Source: Prescottella equi
GTDB taxonomy: Bacteria > Actinomycetota > Actinomycetes > Mycobacteriales > Mycobacteriaceae
DNA length: 64,000 nucleotides
Assembly (NCBI RefSeq): GCF_020171745.1
Contig: NZ_JAIVAH010000018.1
Span: 62,001 to 126,000, forward strand
Direction of reading: 5' to 3'
Below, piece after piece: positions 9,121 through 17,629 of this stretch (its first letter is position 1; each line of letters starts with the position of its first letter). Under the pieces are notes generated by a model that was not told where the DNA came from, searched no databases, and saw nothing but the letters and a program-made list of their open reading frames with translations. The position numbers and the translations under genes are program-made.

Positions 9121-9150
9121 TCACCGTGTGCGGGGACCCGCCGGGTCCCC
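9101..9150 (+). promoter_or_regulatory. Mutually exclusive hairpins after ponA2
   Basis: GGTCCCCGCGCACGG (9101–9115) pairs with CCGTGTGCGGGGACC (9124–9138), a 15-bp stem with one G·U. The same GGGGACC arm can instead pair with GGTCCCC at 9144–9150. The first may terminate ponA2 transcription, the second is an alternative fold. The SigB/SigF-like promoter overlaps the first arm. Confidence 0.45.
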
Positions 9151-9171
9151 TCGGCCGGATAGAGGTCCGTC

Positions 9172-9327
9172 ATGATCGTTCTGGGTTTGATTCTGCTGGT
9201 GGTCGGCTTCCTGACCGGCATCTCGATCCTGTGGACCATCGGGATCGTCCTGCTCGTGATCGGTGTCATCCTGGCGATTCTCGGTGCGACGGGCCGCGCC
9301 GTCGGTGGTCGGAAGTATTGGTATTGA
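9172..9327 (+). CDS. Small two-helix membrane protein (DUF6131-like)
   Basis: 51 residues starting MIVLGLILLVVGF and ending GRAVGGRKYWY. Two hydrophobic helices are joined by a short GISILWTIG turn, followed by a positively charged tail, the DUF6131 pattern of small actinobacterial membrane proteins. An upstream GTTT-N16-GGGTAT promoter suggests general-stress expression, and the next genes (DUF2231, PfpI) have the same promoter type. Function is unknown. Confidence 0.72.
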   Translation: MIVLGLILLVVGFLTGISILWTIGIVLLVIGVILAILGATGRAVGGRKYWY

Positions 9328-9362
9328 CCCGAACGGCCGTACGGGCCGGCGATGCTTCGGGG

Positions 9363-9388
9363 GTTTACCGCACCGGGTTCGCGGGTAG
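9363..9388 (+). promoter_or_regulatory. SigB/SigF-type promoter for DUF2231–PfpI
   Basis: GTTT at 9363–9366, a 16-bp spacer, and GGGTAG at 9383–9388, ten bases before the ATG. The spacer equals that of the promoter at 9095, so both genes probably respond to the same stress sigma factor. Confidence 0.55.
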
Positions 9389-9397
9389 CAGACCTGT

Positions 9398-10039
9398 ATG
9401 AACCTTCGACATCTGTACAACCGCGCCGAGTCGGCGTCGTTCCTCGACGGCGTCAGCGCCGCGCTGCAGCACCGGATCCAGGACGGTCTGGGCCGCACGG
9501 CGATCGGTGACCGTCTCCGCGGCGACTGGCTCGGACATCCGGTCCATCCTGGTCTGGTCGCCCTCCCGATCGGGGCGTGGACCGCTTCACTGGTCTTCGA
9601 CACGGTCCTCCGCGACCACCGGACGGCCCGCCGCCTCATCGGGCTGGGACTGATCACGACGCCGCCTGCGCTCGCGACCGGTTGGGCCGATTGGAGCGAG
9701 CGCGACGTCCGTCAGCGCCGCGTCGGACTACTGCACGCCGGCGCCAACGCGACGGGAATCGCGTTGATGCTCGCGTCGTTCCGTCGTCATCGGCGGGATC
9801 CGGACGCACGGGACGCGCTGGCGACAGGGCTGTCGATCGCCGCCCTCGGTGCGGTCGGGGCGGGTGGCGCACTCGGTGGACATCTCGTCTTCGGACAGGG
9901 CGCGGGGCTGGCAATGACACCCGCCAACGACGGTCCGGCATTCGATCCCGTCCTGGCCGACGTCGACCCCCGTGCCGAATCGCAGCCGACGAACGGCCAT
10001 TTCGCACACGTCGGACTGCACAGGAAGGATCACCAGTGA
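9398..10039 (+). CDS. DUF2231 membrane protein
   Basis: 213 residues. The GHPVHPGLVALPIGAWTASLVFD segment (HPxHP followed by a membrane helix) is the DUF2231 hallmark, with three or four further hydrophobic helices and a GGHLVFGQGAG loop near the C-terminus. The conserved histidines suggest metal or haem interaction, which is unproven. The stop overlaps the GTG start of the PfpI gene, so both are one stress operon behind the SigB/SigF-like promoter. Confidence 0.8.
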   Translation: MNLRHLYNRAESASFLDGVSAALQHRIQDGLGRTAIGDRLRGDWLGHPVHPGLVALPIGAWTASLVFDTVLRDHRTARRLIGLGLITTPPALATGWADWSERDVRQRRVGLLHAGANATGIALMLASFRRHRRDPDARDALATGLSIAALGAVGAGGALGGHLVFGQGAGLAMTPANDGPAFDPVLADVDPRAESQPTNGHFAHVGLHRKDHQ

Positions 10040-10599
10040 CCGAATCCCGAGCACTCACGGGCCGCACCGTCGCCATCCTCGCGACCGACGGGGTCGAGGA
10101 GGTCGAACTCGTTCGGCCGCGTACCGCTGTCGCGGATGCCGGAGCCACCGTACGACTTGTGTCGTTGTCCGCCGGGCAGATCCAGGCGATGAACGGAGAC
10201 GTGCACGAGGCCGGGCGCTACGACGTCGACACCGCGGTCGGGGACGCCTCCGTCAGCGACTACGACGCACTGATCCTGCCCGGCGGTACCACGAACCCCG
10301 ACCAGTTGCGTCAGGACGAGAGCGCCGTGGCCTTCGTGCGCGAGTTCGTCGAGGCCGGCAAACCTGTGGGCGTCATCTGCCACGGGCCGTGGACACTGGT
10401 CGAGGCGGACGTCGTGCGGGGCCGGACCCTGACGTCGTATCCGAGCGTGCGCACCGACATCCGGAACGCCGGCGGCAACGTCGTGGACCGGGAAGTCGTC
10501 ATCGACGGCACCCTGGTGTCGAGCCGCAACCCCGACGACCTTCCGGCGTTCTGCGATGCCATCGTCGACGTATTCTCGTCCGCGTCCACGCAGGTGTGA
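10036..10599 (+). CDS. DJ-1/PfpI-family protein
   Basis: 187 residues, class I glutamine amidotransferase-like fold of the DJ-1/PfpI superfamily. The nucleophile-elbow cysteine is C115 in VICHGPW, with an acidic residue in EEVEL near 21–25 that typically tunes it. Members act as general-stress proteases, chaperones or glyoxalases. It starts at GTG 10036 behind AGGAAGG, overlapping the DUF2231 stop, and so shares the SigB/SigF-type promoter. The exact activity cannot be told from sequence. Confidence 0.85.
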   Translation: MTESRALTGRTVAILATDGVEEVELVRPRTAVADAGATVRLVSLSAGQIQAMNGDVHEAGRYDVDTAVGDASVSDYDALILPGGTTNPDQLRQDESAVAFVREFVEAGKPVGVICHGPWTLVEADVVRGRTLTSYPSVRTDIRNAGGNVVDREVVIDGTLVSSRNPDDLPAFCDAIVDVFSSASTQV

Positions 10600-10602
10600 G
10601 AA

Positions 10603-11394
10603 CTATCCGCGGCCGACCGTCACCGAGACGCCGTCCGGCACGGCCACCACGTCGTTCGCGACCGCGCCTAAGCAGGTGAGGTTCGGGCGGCGGGGCGCGA
10701 CGAGAACCGGCTTGCCGGTGAAGCCGCTGCCCGGCCCGACCGAGGTCGGTGTGCCGAGTCGCACTCGTGCCCGCGGGACCTCAGCGCACGAACCGGACGC
10801 CCCGTAGTAGCCGACGGACTGGTAGCCGAAGGGCCGCGCGAGCCGCAGCTCGTTCCAGATCTGGACGCCACCGAGCGAGCGCGGGTATCCCGTCGTGCCG
10901 TCGTCGATGGCACCCTGCCAGTAGTTGGAGCCCATCTGCTCGACACGCAGCGTGTAGGTCTTTCCCGGAACGAAGTCGAACAGTTCTCCGCGACACGTCA
11001 TTCCACCGGGCCCGGGATTGATCGGACCGCATCCGGCGTACTGGATGTCGGGACCGAAGTAGCTGAAGACCGTGCGCGCGACGAGCGGTCCGTCCGCGGT
11101 GGGGCGCTCGATCTCGAGGCCGATGTAGCCGTTCTGCCAGTTCTGGAAACCGAAATGCTGGCCGACGGAGAGGGTTTGCCCCGGACCGGTCACGCCGATC
11201 TCGTCGATGGTGACCGGGAAGGCGAACCTGAAGATCCCGCGTTCGCCGCCGTTGGTCGCGAGCCAGTCGATCTGGACCAGCTCACCGGGAACCACGGTGG
11301 CCGAAGCGGTAGCCGGAGTGGCCACCGCGACAGCAGCGGCCACACCGAACGCCACCGCGAACGAACGTGCCGTCTTCGAACCGATCCACCCCAT
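10603..11394 (-). CDS. Secreted protein of unknown function
   Basis: 263 residues from ATG 11394, which has a strong GGAGGAG site. A Sec signal peptide (MGWIGSKTARSFAVAFGVAA… cleaved near ATASA) precedes a beta-rich domain with aromatic patches (FGFQNWQNGYIGLEIE, YWQGAIDDG) and paired cysteines (about CGP…MTCRGE and GSCAEV…LTCLG), suggesting disulfides and an extracellular carbohydrate- or surface-binding role. The layout vaguely recalls DUF3472-type proteins but I do not claim membership. It lies downstream of the LAL regulator on the same strand. Confidence 0.65.
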   Translation of the reverse strand: MGWIGSKTARSFAVAFGVAAAVAVATPATASATVVPGELVQIDWLATNGGERGIFRFAFPVTIDEIGVTGPGQTLSVGQHFGFQNWQNGYIGLEIERPTADGPLVARTVFSYFGPDIQYAGCGPINPGPGGMTCRGELFDFVPGKTYTLRVEQMGSNYWQGAIDDGTTGYPRSLGGVQIWNELRLARPFGYQSVGYYGASGSCAEVPRARVRLGTPTSVGPGSGFTGKPVLVAPRRPNLTCLGAVANDVVAVPDGVSVTVGRG

Positions 11395-11511
11395 GCCGAT
11401 CTCCTCCCCGTGGAGGGCTTGGCAGCCCTCGATCATGATGTTGATCTTGCACGGGGATTCGGTCGTTACGGACAGAAACGACCACACTGATCGTTCGCGC
11501 TCCGATCACCG

Positions 11512-14082
11512 TCAGAGCAGTCCCCTTCGGACCGCGGCTTCGATTGCCTGTTCCCTGCTCGAGACGCCCAACTTCCGGTACAGGTTGCGGGCGTGGGTTC
11601 GCACGGTGTTGACGGAAAGATGCATCTCCTTCGAAATCTCCTTGAGCGTCGTGCCCGTCCGCAGCTTCACGAGGACCTGCCGCTCGGTCGGCGTCAGGCC
11701 CGGATTGCGCCCGGCGGAGACGGAGGCGAGCTTCGCCCGCACGTGGTCGAGGAACTGATGCGGGACACCCTCACCCGGACGGATCGCGGGCAGTAGTTCG
11801 GCGACGTCGCCGGCAAAGTTCATGAATGGACGCACGATGAGATTCGACTCGGCCAACTCGAGCGCGCGACGGATCGACGTGACAGCGTCGGCGTAGCGCC
11901 GACTGCGAGCCTCGGTGACCGCCAGCAGCACTCGGGCATGGACGGCGAGAATGCGTGAGTGCGACGACTCCGACTCGAGTACCGACCTCAGGATTCGCTC
12001 AGCCGTCGAAACCGCCCCTGCCTCGAGTGCGATCAGCGCCTGCGCCACTTGGACGTCCGGGTTCTCGCCGAAGAGCTCGGATGCACCGCGCACGATGTCC
12101 TCCGCGCGCGCCGACCTGCCCGCTTGCACGAGCACAGCGACCGATGTGACGACGTAGTTGCTGGTGAATCCCTTCTGCGGACCTCGGGCCATGACCGAGA
12201 GCATCGCCCGGCAGACGGCATCCATGTCCTCGTCCGTGGCCTGCGGGAGGCAGCAGGCCCGGACGATCGCGAATGCAACCTGCGCATGATTGCCGGTCAC
12301 CGGATCAGTCGTGCCGTCCGGCCGCACATAGTTCGTTCGGTTCGCCATCGCACTGTGCAACGGACTGTCGTCCAGCAACCACTCGCCTCGGTGGTACGTG
12401 CACATACAGAGGATCGCGGCGGATTGTGCCGCATCGGTGCGCTCGGTGAGGTCGTGCTCCGCCGCGTAGTCGACGGCATGCTCGGCGCGGGCCCTCATCG
12501 TCGCCAGCTCGCCCCTCGCAGCAGCGAGGATCGCGAGTCGCGCAAGGCAGCGCAGCACGAGGCGTGGGTGCCCGCCGAGATCGGCGAGCGCCAATGCCTC
12601 CTTCAGCACGCGCTCGCTCCGGGCGAACCGTCCCGAGAGCATGTGGGCAGCAGCGCATTGCACGAGTATGTAGCAGTCCAGATCGATGCCGCCGGTACCG
12701 CAGTCCGCGACCGGATCCATCGCCTCCGCCCGAATCCCCGTGCCGCCGATGAGGTCGGCCTCCATCCCCAGTGCTGCGGCGAAGCTCTCGACAGCCGGAG
12801 AATTCGGCCGCCCTTCCGGCGGAGACGCGACACAGCGGAGGTGAGCCCGGGCGGCATGCGGATCGTTCGACTCGAGTGCGACGAGGGCCCGGAGCAGCCG
12901 GACACACGAAAGGCGCCCGTTGCGCACACCCAGCGCGTCGACCACCTGGTCACCCAGCCCGTCGAAGACTGCGGCCGGACCGTACCGGTGGACGACCTCC
13001 TCGACGACGCGTTCGTCCGACACCACCGCGAGGTGCGCGAACGCTGCCAGGATGTTTCCGGACTCGGCCAGCGAACGTGCGACAACCGCGAGTGATCGTG
13101 CGTAGTGTTCCGAATCCGATTCGCGCAGCACCGCTCTCATGTGGATACGCACCAGGGGATGCCACGAGTAGGTCAGTTCACCGTCGACGACCTCCCGCCG
13201 AACCGGTACGCCCAACCGCTCACACTCGTGGAGGTACCGGTCGGCGTTCTCTCCGACGAGGTCTTCCATCAAACCGTCCGTGAACCGCTCGACGACACTG
13301 GTCGTGAGGACGAACCGCACGAGGTGCTCGGGCAGATGCGCAAGGGTCTCACCCACGACGTATCCGGACACCTGCTGCGGGCGCATCGGCAAGGCGGTGA
13401 TGTCACCGCGAACATCACCACCGGTTCCCACGAGTAGTGCCGCGCTGCAGACGGCACCTGCCCACCCCGCGGTGACCTCGAGTACCGTCTCGAGATCGCC
13501 CGCGGACACCCCACCGTGATGAGCCGCGAAGATACTCGCGATCGAGTCGCGCTCCAACGCAAGCTCTTCGCAGCCGAGGAACGACAGGGAACCGTCCGAC
13601 GCGTACTTGGACCACGGTAGGCCCGGTGCGTGGCGCGCCGCCACGACGAAGGTGATGCGCGAGGGCAGCGATGCGACGACAGCGGTCAACTGAGCGAGCG
13701 CCCCGTTGTCGGTCACGACGTGTGCATCGTCGAGCACGAGAACGCCGGCCGTGTCCTGCGACTCGATTCTCGACAAAGCGCCGCGTACCCTGCGCTGCAG
13801 TTGGGCGGCGTCGTTGTCGGCGGGATCCAGCGTCAGCCATGCCACGTTCCGGGCGGGCTCGGCACCCGCGCGGTTCGCGATCCAGGTCTCGAGCAAGGTG
13901 GTCTTGCCCGCTCCTGCCGGAGCACACACCAGGACCTTGGCAGCGGACACGCGCGCAACCGCCGAATCCAAGACCGCGAAGAGCCGTTCCCTCCGAGGAA
14001 GCGCCGCCGTGTTACCGGAGGACGAGAGCAGCGAGTTGAGCTGCCCTGGAATCGTGTTCGTGTACGCGCCGTTTCGAATCAT
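11512..14082 (-). CDS. LuxR-family LAL/MalT-type regulator
   Basis: 856 residues. The N-terminal NTPase has P-loop GAGKTT at 57–62 and a Walker B-like stretch VLVLDDAHVV, a long helical (TPR-like) middle, and a C-terminal LuxR helix-turn-helix (about 795–856: LTPTERQVLVKLRTG…SVNTVRTHARNLYRKLGV). Such STAND-type regulators switch on genes after ATP and inducer binding. ATG 14082 overlaps the FUSC stop by four bases, so regulator and transporter are co-translated. Likely targets are the local FUSC/Gad/YhgE genes, by position only. Confidence 0.9.
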   Translation of the reverse strand: MIRNGAYTNTIPGQLNSLLSSSGNTAALPRRERLFAVLDSAVARVSAAKVLVCAPAGAGKTTLLETWIANRAGAEPARNVAWLTLDPADNDAAQLQRRVRGALSRIESQDTAGVLVLDDAHVVTDNGALAQLTAVVASLPSRITFVVAARHAPGLPWSKYASDGSLSFLGCEELALERDSIASIFAAHHGGVSAGDLETVLEVTAGWAGAVCSAALLVGTGGDVRGDITALPMRPQQVSGYVVGETLAHLPEHLVRFVLTTSVVERFTDGLMEDLVGENADRYLHECERLGVPVRREVVDGELTYSWHPLVRIHMRAVLRESDSEHYARSLAVVARSLAESGNILAAFAHLAVVSDERVVEEVVHRYGPAAVFDGLGDQVVDALGVRNGRLSCVRLLRALVALESNDPHAARAHLRCVASPPEGRPNSPAVESFAAALGMEADLIGGTGIRAEAMDPVADCGTGGIDLDCYILVQCAAAHMLSGRFARSERVLKEALALADLGGHPRLVLRCLARLAILAAARGELATMRARAEHAVDYAAEHDLTERTDAAQSAAILCMCTYHRGEWLLDDSPLHSAMANRTNYVRPDGTTDPVTGNHAQVAFAIVRACCLPQATDEDMDAVCRAMLSVMARGPQKGFTSNYVVTSVAVLVQAGRSARAEDIVRGASELFGENPDVQVAQALIALEAGAVSTAERILRSVLESESSHSRILAVHARVLLAVTEARSRRYADAVTSIRRALELAESNLIVRPFMNFAGDVAELLPAIRPGEGVPHQFLDHVRAKLASVSAGRNPGLTPTERQVLVKLRTGTTLKEISKEMHLSVNTVRTHARNLYRKLGVSSREQAIEAAVRRGLL

Positions 14083-16097
14083 CGGTTCCTTCCGTTGCGG
14101 TCGGCTGTCTGCCCAGTTCGGGTCCGGCCCGACGCGTCGGGCGCCGACGACAGATCCGCCACCAGCCGGCCGATCCGGTTCAACGCCGCAACACGGATCG
14201 CTTCGTCATCGGACGCCACCGGCGTCCGATGACCGGGTTCCACCTCCTCCGTGCCGGCCCGGAGTACCACCACGGATTTCGCCCCGACGTTCCGCTGCCT
14301 GGCCAGTTCGATGCCGTCACGCACACCGCGCGCCACCACATCCACCGCCCGCGCCTCTTCGGGTCGGCCTTCCGACGCCGCGTCCGGTGTACGGACGCCG
14401 GCGCCGACTGCTGCGAGGGCATGTGCGGCACGATTGATACCCCGCAGTCGACGGAGCAACCAGGACACGGATCGTCGCCCCCGGGTGGCGGGGTCTGCGA
14501 CCAGTGTGGACGCCGCGGCTTCGATCTCGGCCAGATCGGCGTCCAGAGCGCGGACCTCGCTCAGCACCTCCACCGCCGGCACCGGCGGATCCTGCTGGGG
14601 CACAGTCTTGCCGATCAATGAGGACAACTGTGCGAGGTATCGGTCCACGGTCGACGTGAACGCGTCGCGAGAACTCGACGCGAGAACAGTGTGCGCAGCA
14701 ACGATTCCCACCACCGCGCCGATGACGGTCTCCTCGATTCGCACGACCAGGAGGCCGGCACTGAACTCACCGAGGAGTTCGTACAGCCCGGCAAGCATCA
14801 CCGTCATGAATACGGTCTGAAAGATGTAGTCGACGGCTACCAGATAGAAGGCGAGGAACAGGCTCACCATCACGACAGCCGTCTGCCCGAGGACGTTTCC
14901 GCCCACGACGCCCACCACGAACATGCCGGCGACGACGCCTCCCACGGTGCCGGCTACCCGCTCGCCGGCTCGCACCAGCACCTCTCCACGCGTACTGGTG
15001 CCGGTGTAGACGAGAAACGCGGTGAGGACGGCCCAGTACCACCGTTCCGAATCGACAGCGGAACCGAGTAACGCGGCAGCACTCGCTGCCACCGCGACCT
15101 GGACGGCCGACCGTGTGGTCGACGACACGCACGAGGTGTCCGTCGGTGTCGCGCCCGACAGGGGACGGTGTTCACGCGCGGCCCCTGCGCCCACGCGGTG
15201 CCCGTGCATCGCGTTCCCCAGTCGGGCCTGCGCCGCGGTGGCGCGGGTTACCAGCGCCGCGACGTCGCTCTCGATCGATTCGTGCTCGAGGTCGGCGGCC
15301 GCCGCGTCGGCCAGTGCCTCGCTCGCGATCTCCGTCTCGCATCGCACGCCGAAGACCATTTGGGAGAACGCCTGGTTCGAAATCCCGAGGACGGACTCGG
15401 CATCGTTACGATCGATCCAGTCCTCGATCAGGACGACCGTCGTCTCCACCCTGTTCAGGGAGCGTTCGAAAGCTCGATCTCCGTGTCCGCAGCGTGTCGC
15501 GATCTCCAGCGCGGCCCGTGCGGCCGACCGCAACGCCGTCACCAGGCTCTCGATCTCACGACGGGGCCGCTCGGGGAGGACGAAGGCTCGCACGATCAGC
15601 GTCACGAGCACACCCGTGCACACCCCCGCGCAGAGCAGTGGCAGGTCTGCCGTCGTGGCGTGCAGGACGAGAGTGTAGAAGTACGCGACGTACGCCACCA
15701 TTCCCGCGGCGAACCCGCCCGGACCCCACCGTCTGATCCACACCGCGAGGAACAGCACTCCCACGAAGGCCACATCTGCTGCCGCGCCGAACTCCTGCAA
15801 CAACGCACCGAGAGTGACCGCGGCGAGTGCCGGGACGATCAGAAACGCGGTGGTCAGGACACGGTCACGCTGCGTGGCGTTCTTGACCGCGGACGACGCC
15901 TGGACGGACACGAACGCGCCGAGGAGAACGGCGGGCACAGTGTGGTTCACGGCGTGACCCATCGCGGTGAGGATCGCGACAGCACCCGCGAGGGCCGAGA
16001 CGGTGGTGACCGCACGGCGCAGCCGGAAGTATCCGGGGTCGGTGACGGTCAGGAACCTGACGAGCCTGCGTATCGCGCCGACGTCACGCGCCGTCAC
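14079..16097 (-). CDS. FUSC-family inner-membrane transporter
   Basis: 672 residues from GTG 16097, which follows GGAGGAGG. It has two hydrophobic blocks of five to six helices each, separated by a long soluble region, the layout of FUSC proteins (aromatic acid exporter AaeB, YccS). The second block (SERWYWAVLTAFLVYTGTSTRGE) carries the FUSC signature. Substrates in the family are aromatic acids or other toxic organic acids. It overlaps the LAL regulator gene and follows the Gad terminator hairpin, so it probably has its own promoter. Confidence 0.85.
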   Translation of the reverse strand: MTARDVGAIRRLVRFLTVTDPGYFRLRRAVTTVSALAGAVAILTAMGHAVNHTVPAVLLGAFVSVQASSAVKNATQRDRVLTTAFLIVPALAAVTLGALLQEFGAAADVAFVGVLFLAVWIRRWGPGGFAAGMVAYVAYFYTLVLHATTADLPLLCAGVCTGVLVTLIVRAFVLPERPRREIESLVTALRSAARAALEIATRCGHGDRAFERSLNRVETTVVLIEDWIDRNDAESVLGISNQAFSQMVFGVRCETEIASEALADAAAADLEHESIESDVAALVTRATAAQARLGNAMHGHRVGAGAAREHRPLSGATPTDTSCVSSTTRSAVQVAVAASAAALLGSAVDSERWYWAVLTAFLVYTGTSTRGEVLVRAGERVAGTVGGVVAGMFVVGVVGGNVLGQTAVVMVSLFLAFYLVAVDYIFQTVFMTVMLAGLYELLGEFSAGLLVVRIEETVIGAVVGIVAAHTVLASSSRDAFTSTVDRYLAQLSSLIGKTVPQQDPPVPAVEVLSEVRALDADLAEIEAAASTLVADPATRGRRSVSWLLRRLRGINRAAHALAAVGAGVRTPDAASEGRPEEARAVDVVARGVRDGIELARQRNVGAKSVVVLRAGTEEVEPGHRTPVASDDEAIRVAALNRIGRLVADLSSAPDASGRTRTGQTADRNGRNR

Positions 16098-16122
16098 TGC
16101 ACCTCCTCCGGTCCGGGAATGA

Positions 16123-16156
16123 CAGGTGTGGGGCGGGACCGCCCGCCCCACACCTG
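16123..16156. terminator. Strong hairpin after gad
   Basis: A perfect 15-bp stem (CAGGTGTGGGGCGGG against CCCGCCCCACACCTG) with the 4-base loop ACCG, lying 5 bp downstream of the Gad stop and before the FUSC start. It separates the two transcripts or limits read-through. Confidence 0.7.
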
Positions 16157-16160
16157 CCCG

Positions 16161-17543
16161 TCAGTGGGCGAACGCCTGGGTGGACTGCCCCGCCCCCCGA
16201 ATCGACCGCAGGCTCGCGACCACCTCGTTGATCGCAACGGCGAGGCGATAGGCGAGATCTCGACTGAAGCCTTCCCGCAACACGATACGGAGAACAGCGA
16301 CGTCCTCCGCATCGGCCGGCATGGTGTAGGCCGGCACCTGGAAGCCTCGCGCACGGAGTTCGTGCGAGACGTCGAACACGGTGAAACCTGGATCGCCGAC
16401 CACCTCGAACGACAGCACCGGGATCGCGGAGCCGTCCGTGATGATGTTCATTTCCTCGATCTTGGAGATCTCAGCGGACAGCATCAACGCGGTGTCCCGC
16501 AACGACTCCATGATCTGGGTGTATCCGGCCACCCCGAGACGGATGAAGTTGTAGTACTGCCCCACCACCTGATTGCCCGACCTGGAGAAGTTCAGGGTGA
16601 AGGTGGGCATGTCGCCGCCCAGGTAGTTCACCCGGAACACCAGATCCTCCGGGAGGTACTCCTTCGAGCGCCACACCACGAAGCCGATGCCCGGATAGGT
16701 CATCCCGTACTTGTGGCCGCTGACATTGATGGAGACCACGCGGGGAATCCGGAAGTCCCACTTCAACTCCGGATGCAAGAAGGGGACGACGAACCCACCG
16801 GATGCGCCGTCGACGTGCAGCGGGACGTCGGGGCCGCCGGCGTCTGCGATCTCGTCGAGAACCTTCGCGATCTCGGCGACCGGCTCCAGCTCTCCGGTGA
16901 AGGTGGTCCCCAGGATCGCGACCACGCCTATGGTGTTCTCGTCGACGGCCTCGCGCACCTGCTCCGGAGTGATGACGTAGCGCCCCTTCGCCATCGGCAG
17001 GTACTTGGGCTCGACGTCGAAGTAGCGGCAGAACTTCTCCCACACGACCTGGACGTTGCTGCCGAGAATGAGGTTGGGCCGGGTCGTGTCCTTGCCCTCG
17101 CCGGCGCGCGACTGCCGCCACCGCCACTTGAGAGCCAGTCCGGCGAGCATCACGGCCTCCGAGGATCCGACGGTCGATACACCGGTGGCGGATGCGGGGT
17201 CGGTCTCGGAGAGCCCCTCCGCGTGGAACAGGTCGGCCACCATGTTCACGCATCGCGTCTCGATCTCGGCTGTGGCCGGGTACTCGTCCTTGTCGATCAT
17301 GTTCTTGTCGAACGTCTCCGCCATCAGACGGTCGGCCTGCGGATCCATCCACGTGGTCACGAACGTCGCCAGGTTGAGGCGCGAGCTGCCGTCGAGCATG
17401 AGCTCGTCGTGGATGAACCGGTAGGCGGCCTCCGGATCGGTTTCCGCCTTGGGCATTCGCAGGGCGGGAACCGGATCCGTCCCGAGTCTGCCGGTGTAGG
17501 CAGGGGCGAGGGTCTCGGCGGGGGCGGCAAAGCTGTCTGACAT
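16161..17543 (-). CDS. gad: Glutamate decarboxylase
   Basis: 460 residues from ATG 17543 (GGAGG site), near the 466 of E. coli GadB. The PLP enzyme has D245 in HVDGASGG and the Schiff-base lysine K278 in SGHKYGM; the family markers FDKNMIDKDEYPATAEIE and HPELKWDFRIP are present. It converts glutamate to GABA, consuming a proton in the cytoplasm, and so supports acid resistance or GABA production. No GadC-type antiporter lies nearby; FUSC and YhgE/Pip flank it instead. The C-terminal tail lacks the HxxK end used for pH auto-inhibition in E. coli. Confidence 0.93.
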   Translation of the reverse strand: MSDSFAAPAETLAPAYTGRLGTDPVPALRMPKAETDPEAAYRFIHDELMLDGSSRLNLATFVTTWMDPQADRLMAETFDKNMIDKDEYPATAEIETRCVNMVADLFHAEGLSETDPASATGVSTVGSSEAVMLAGLALKWRWRQSRAGEGKDTTRPNLILGSNVQVVWEKFCRYFDVEPKYLPMAKGRYVITPEQVREAVDENTIGVVAILGTTFTGELEPVAEIAKVLDEIADAGGPDVPLHVDGASGGFVVPFLHPELKWDFRIPRVVSINVSGHKYGMTYPGIGFVVWRSKEYLPEDLVFRVNYLGGDMPTFTLNFSRSGNQVVGQYYNFIRLGVAGYTQIMESLRDTALMLSAEISKIEEMNIITDGSAIPVLSFEVVGDPGFTVFDVSHELRARGFQVPAYTMPADAEDVAVLRIVLREGFSRDLAYRLAVAINEVVASLRSIRGAGQSTQAFAH

Positions 17544-17629
17544 CTTGTCCTCCACTTCTCCGAACTGCTGATCAACGGACCGCTCACGGTCACGGGGGAA
17601 CATCCTGGATGGGTTACAGCACAAACAAT

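Noticed and set aside
15168-17540. 790-codon plus-strand frame opposite Gad and FUSC
   Set aside because: Both minus-strand genes have full family motifs and ribosome-binding sites; the antisense translation has none.
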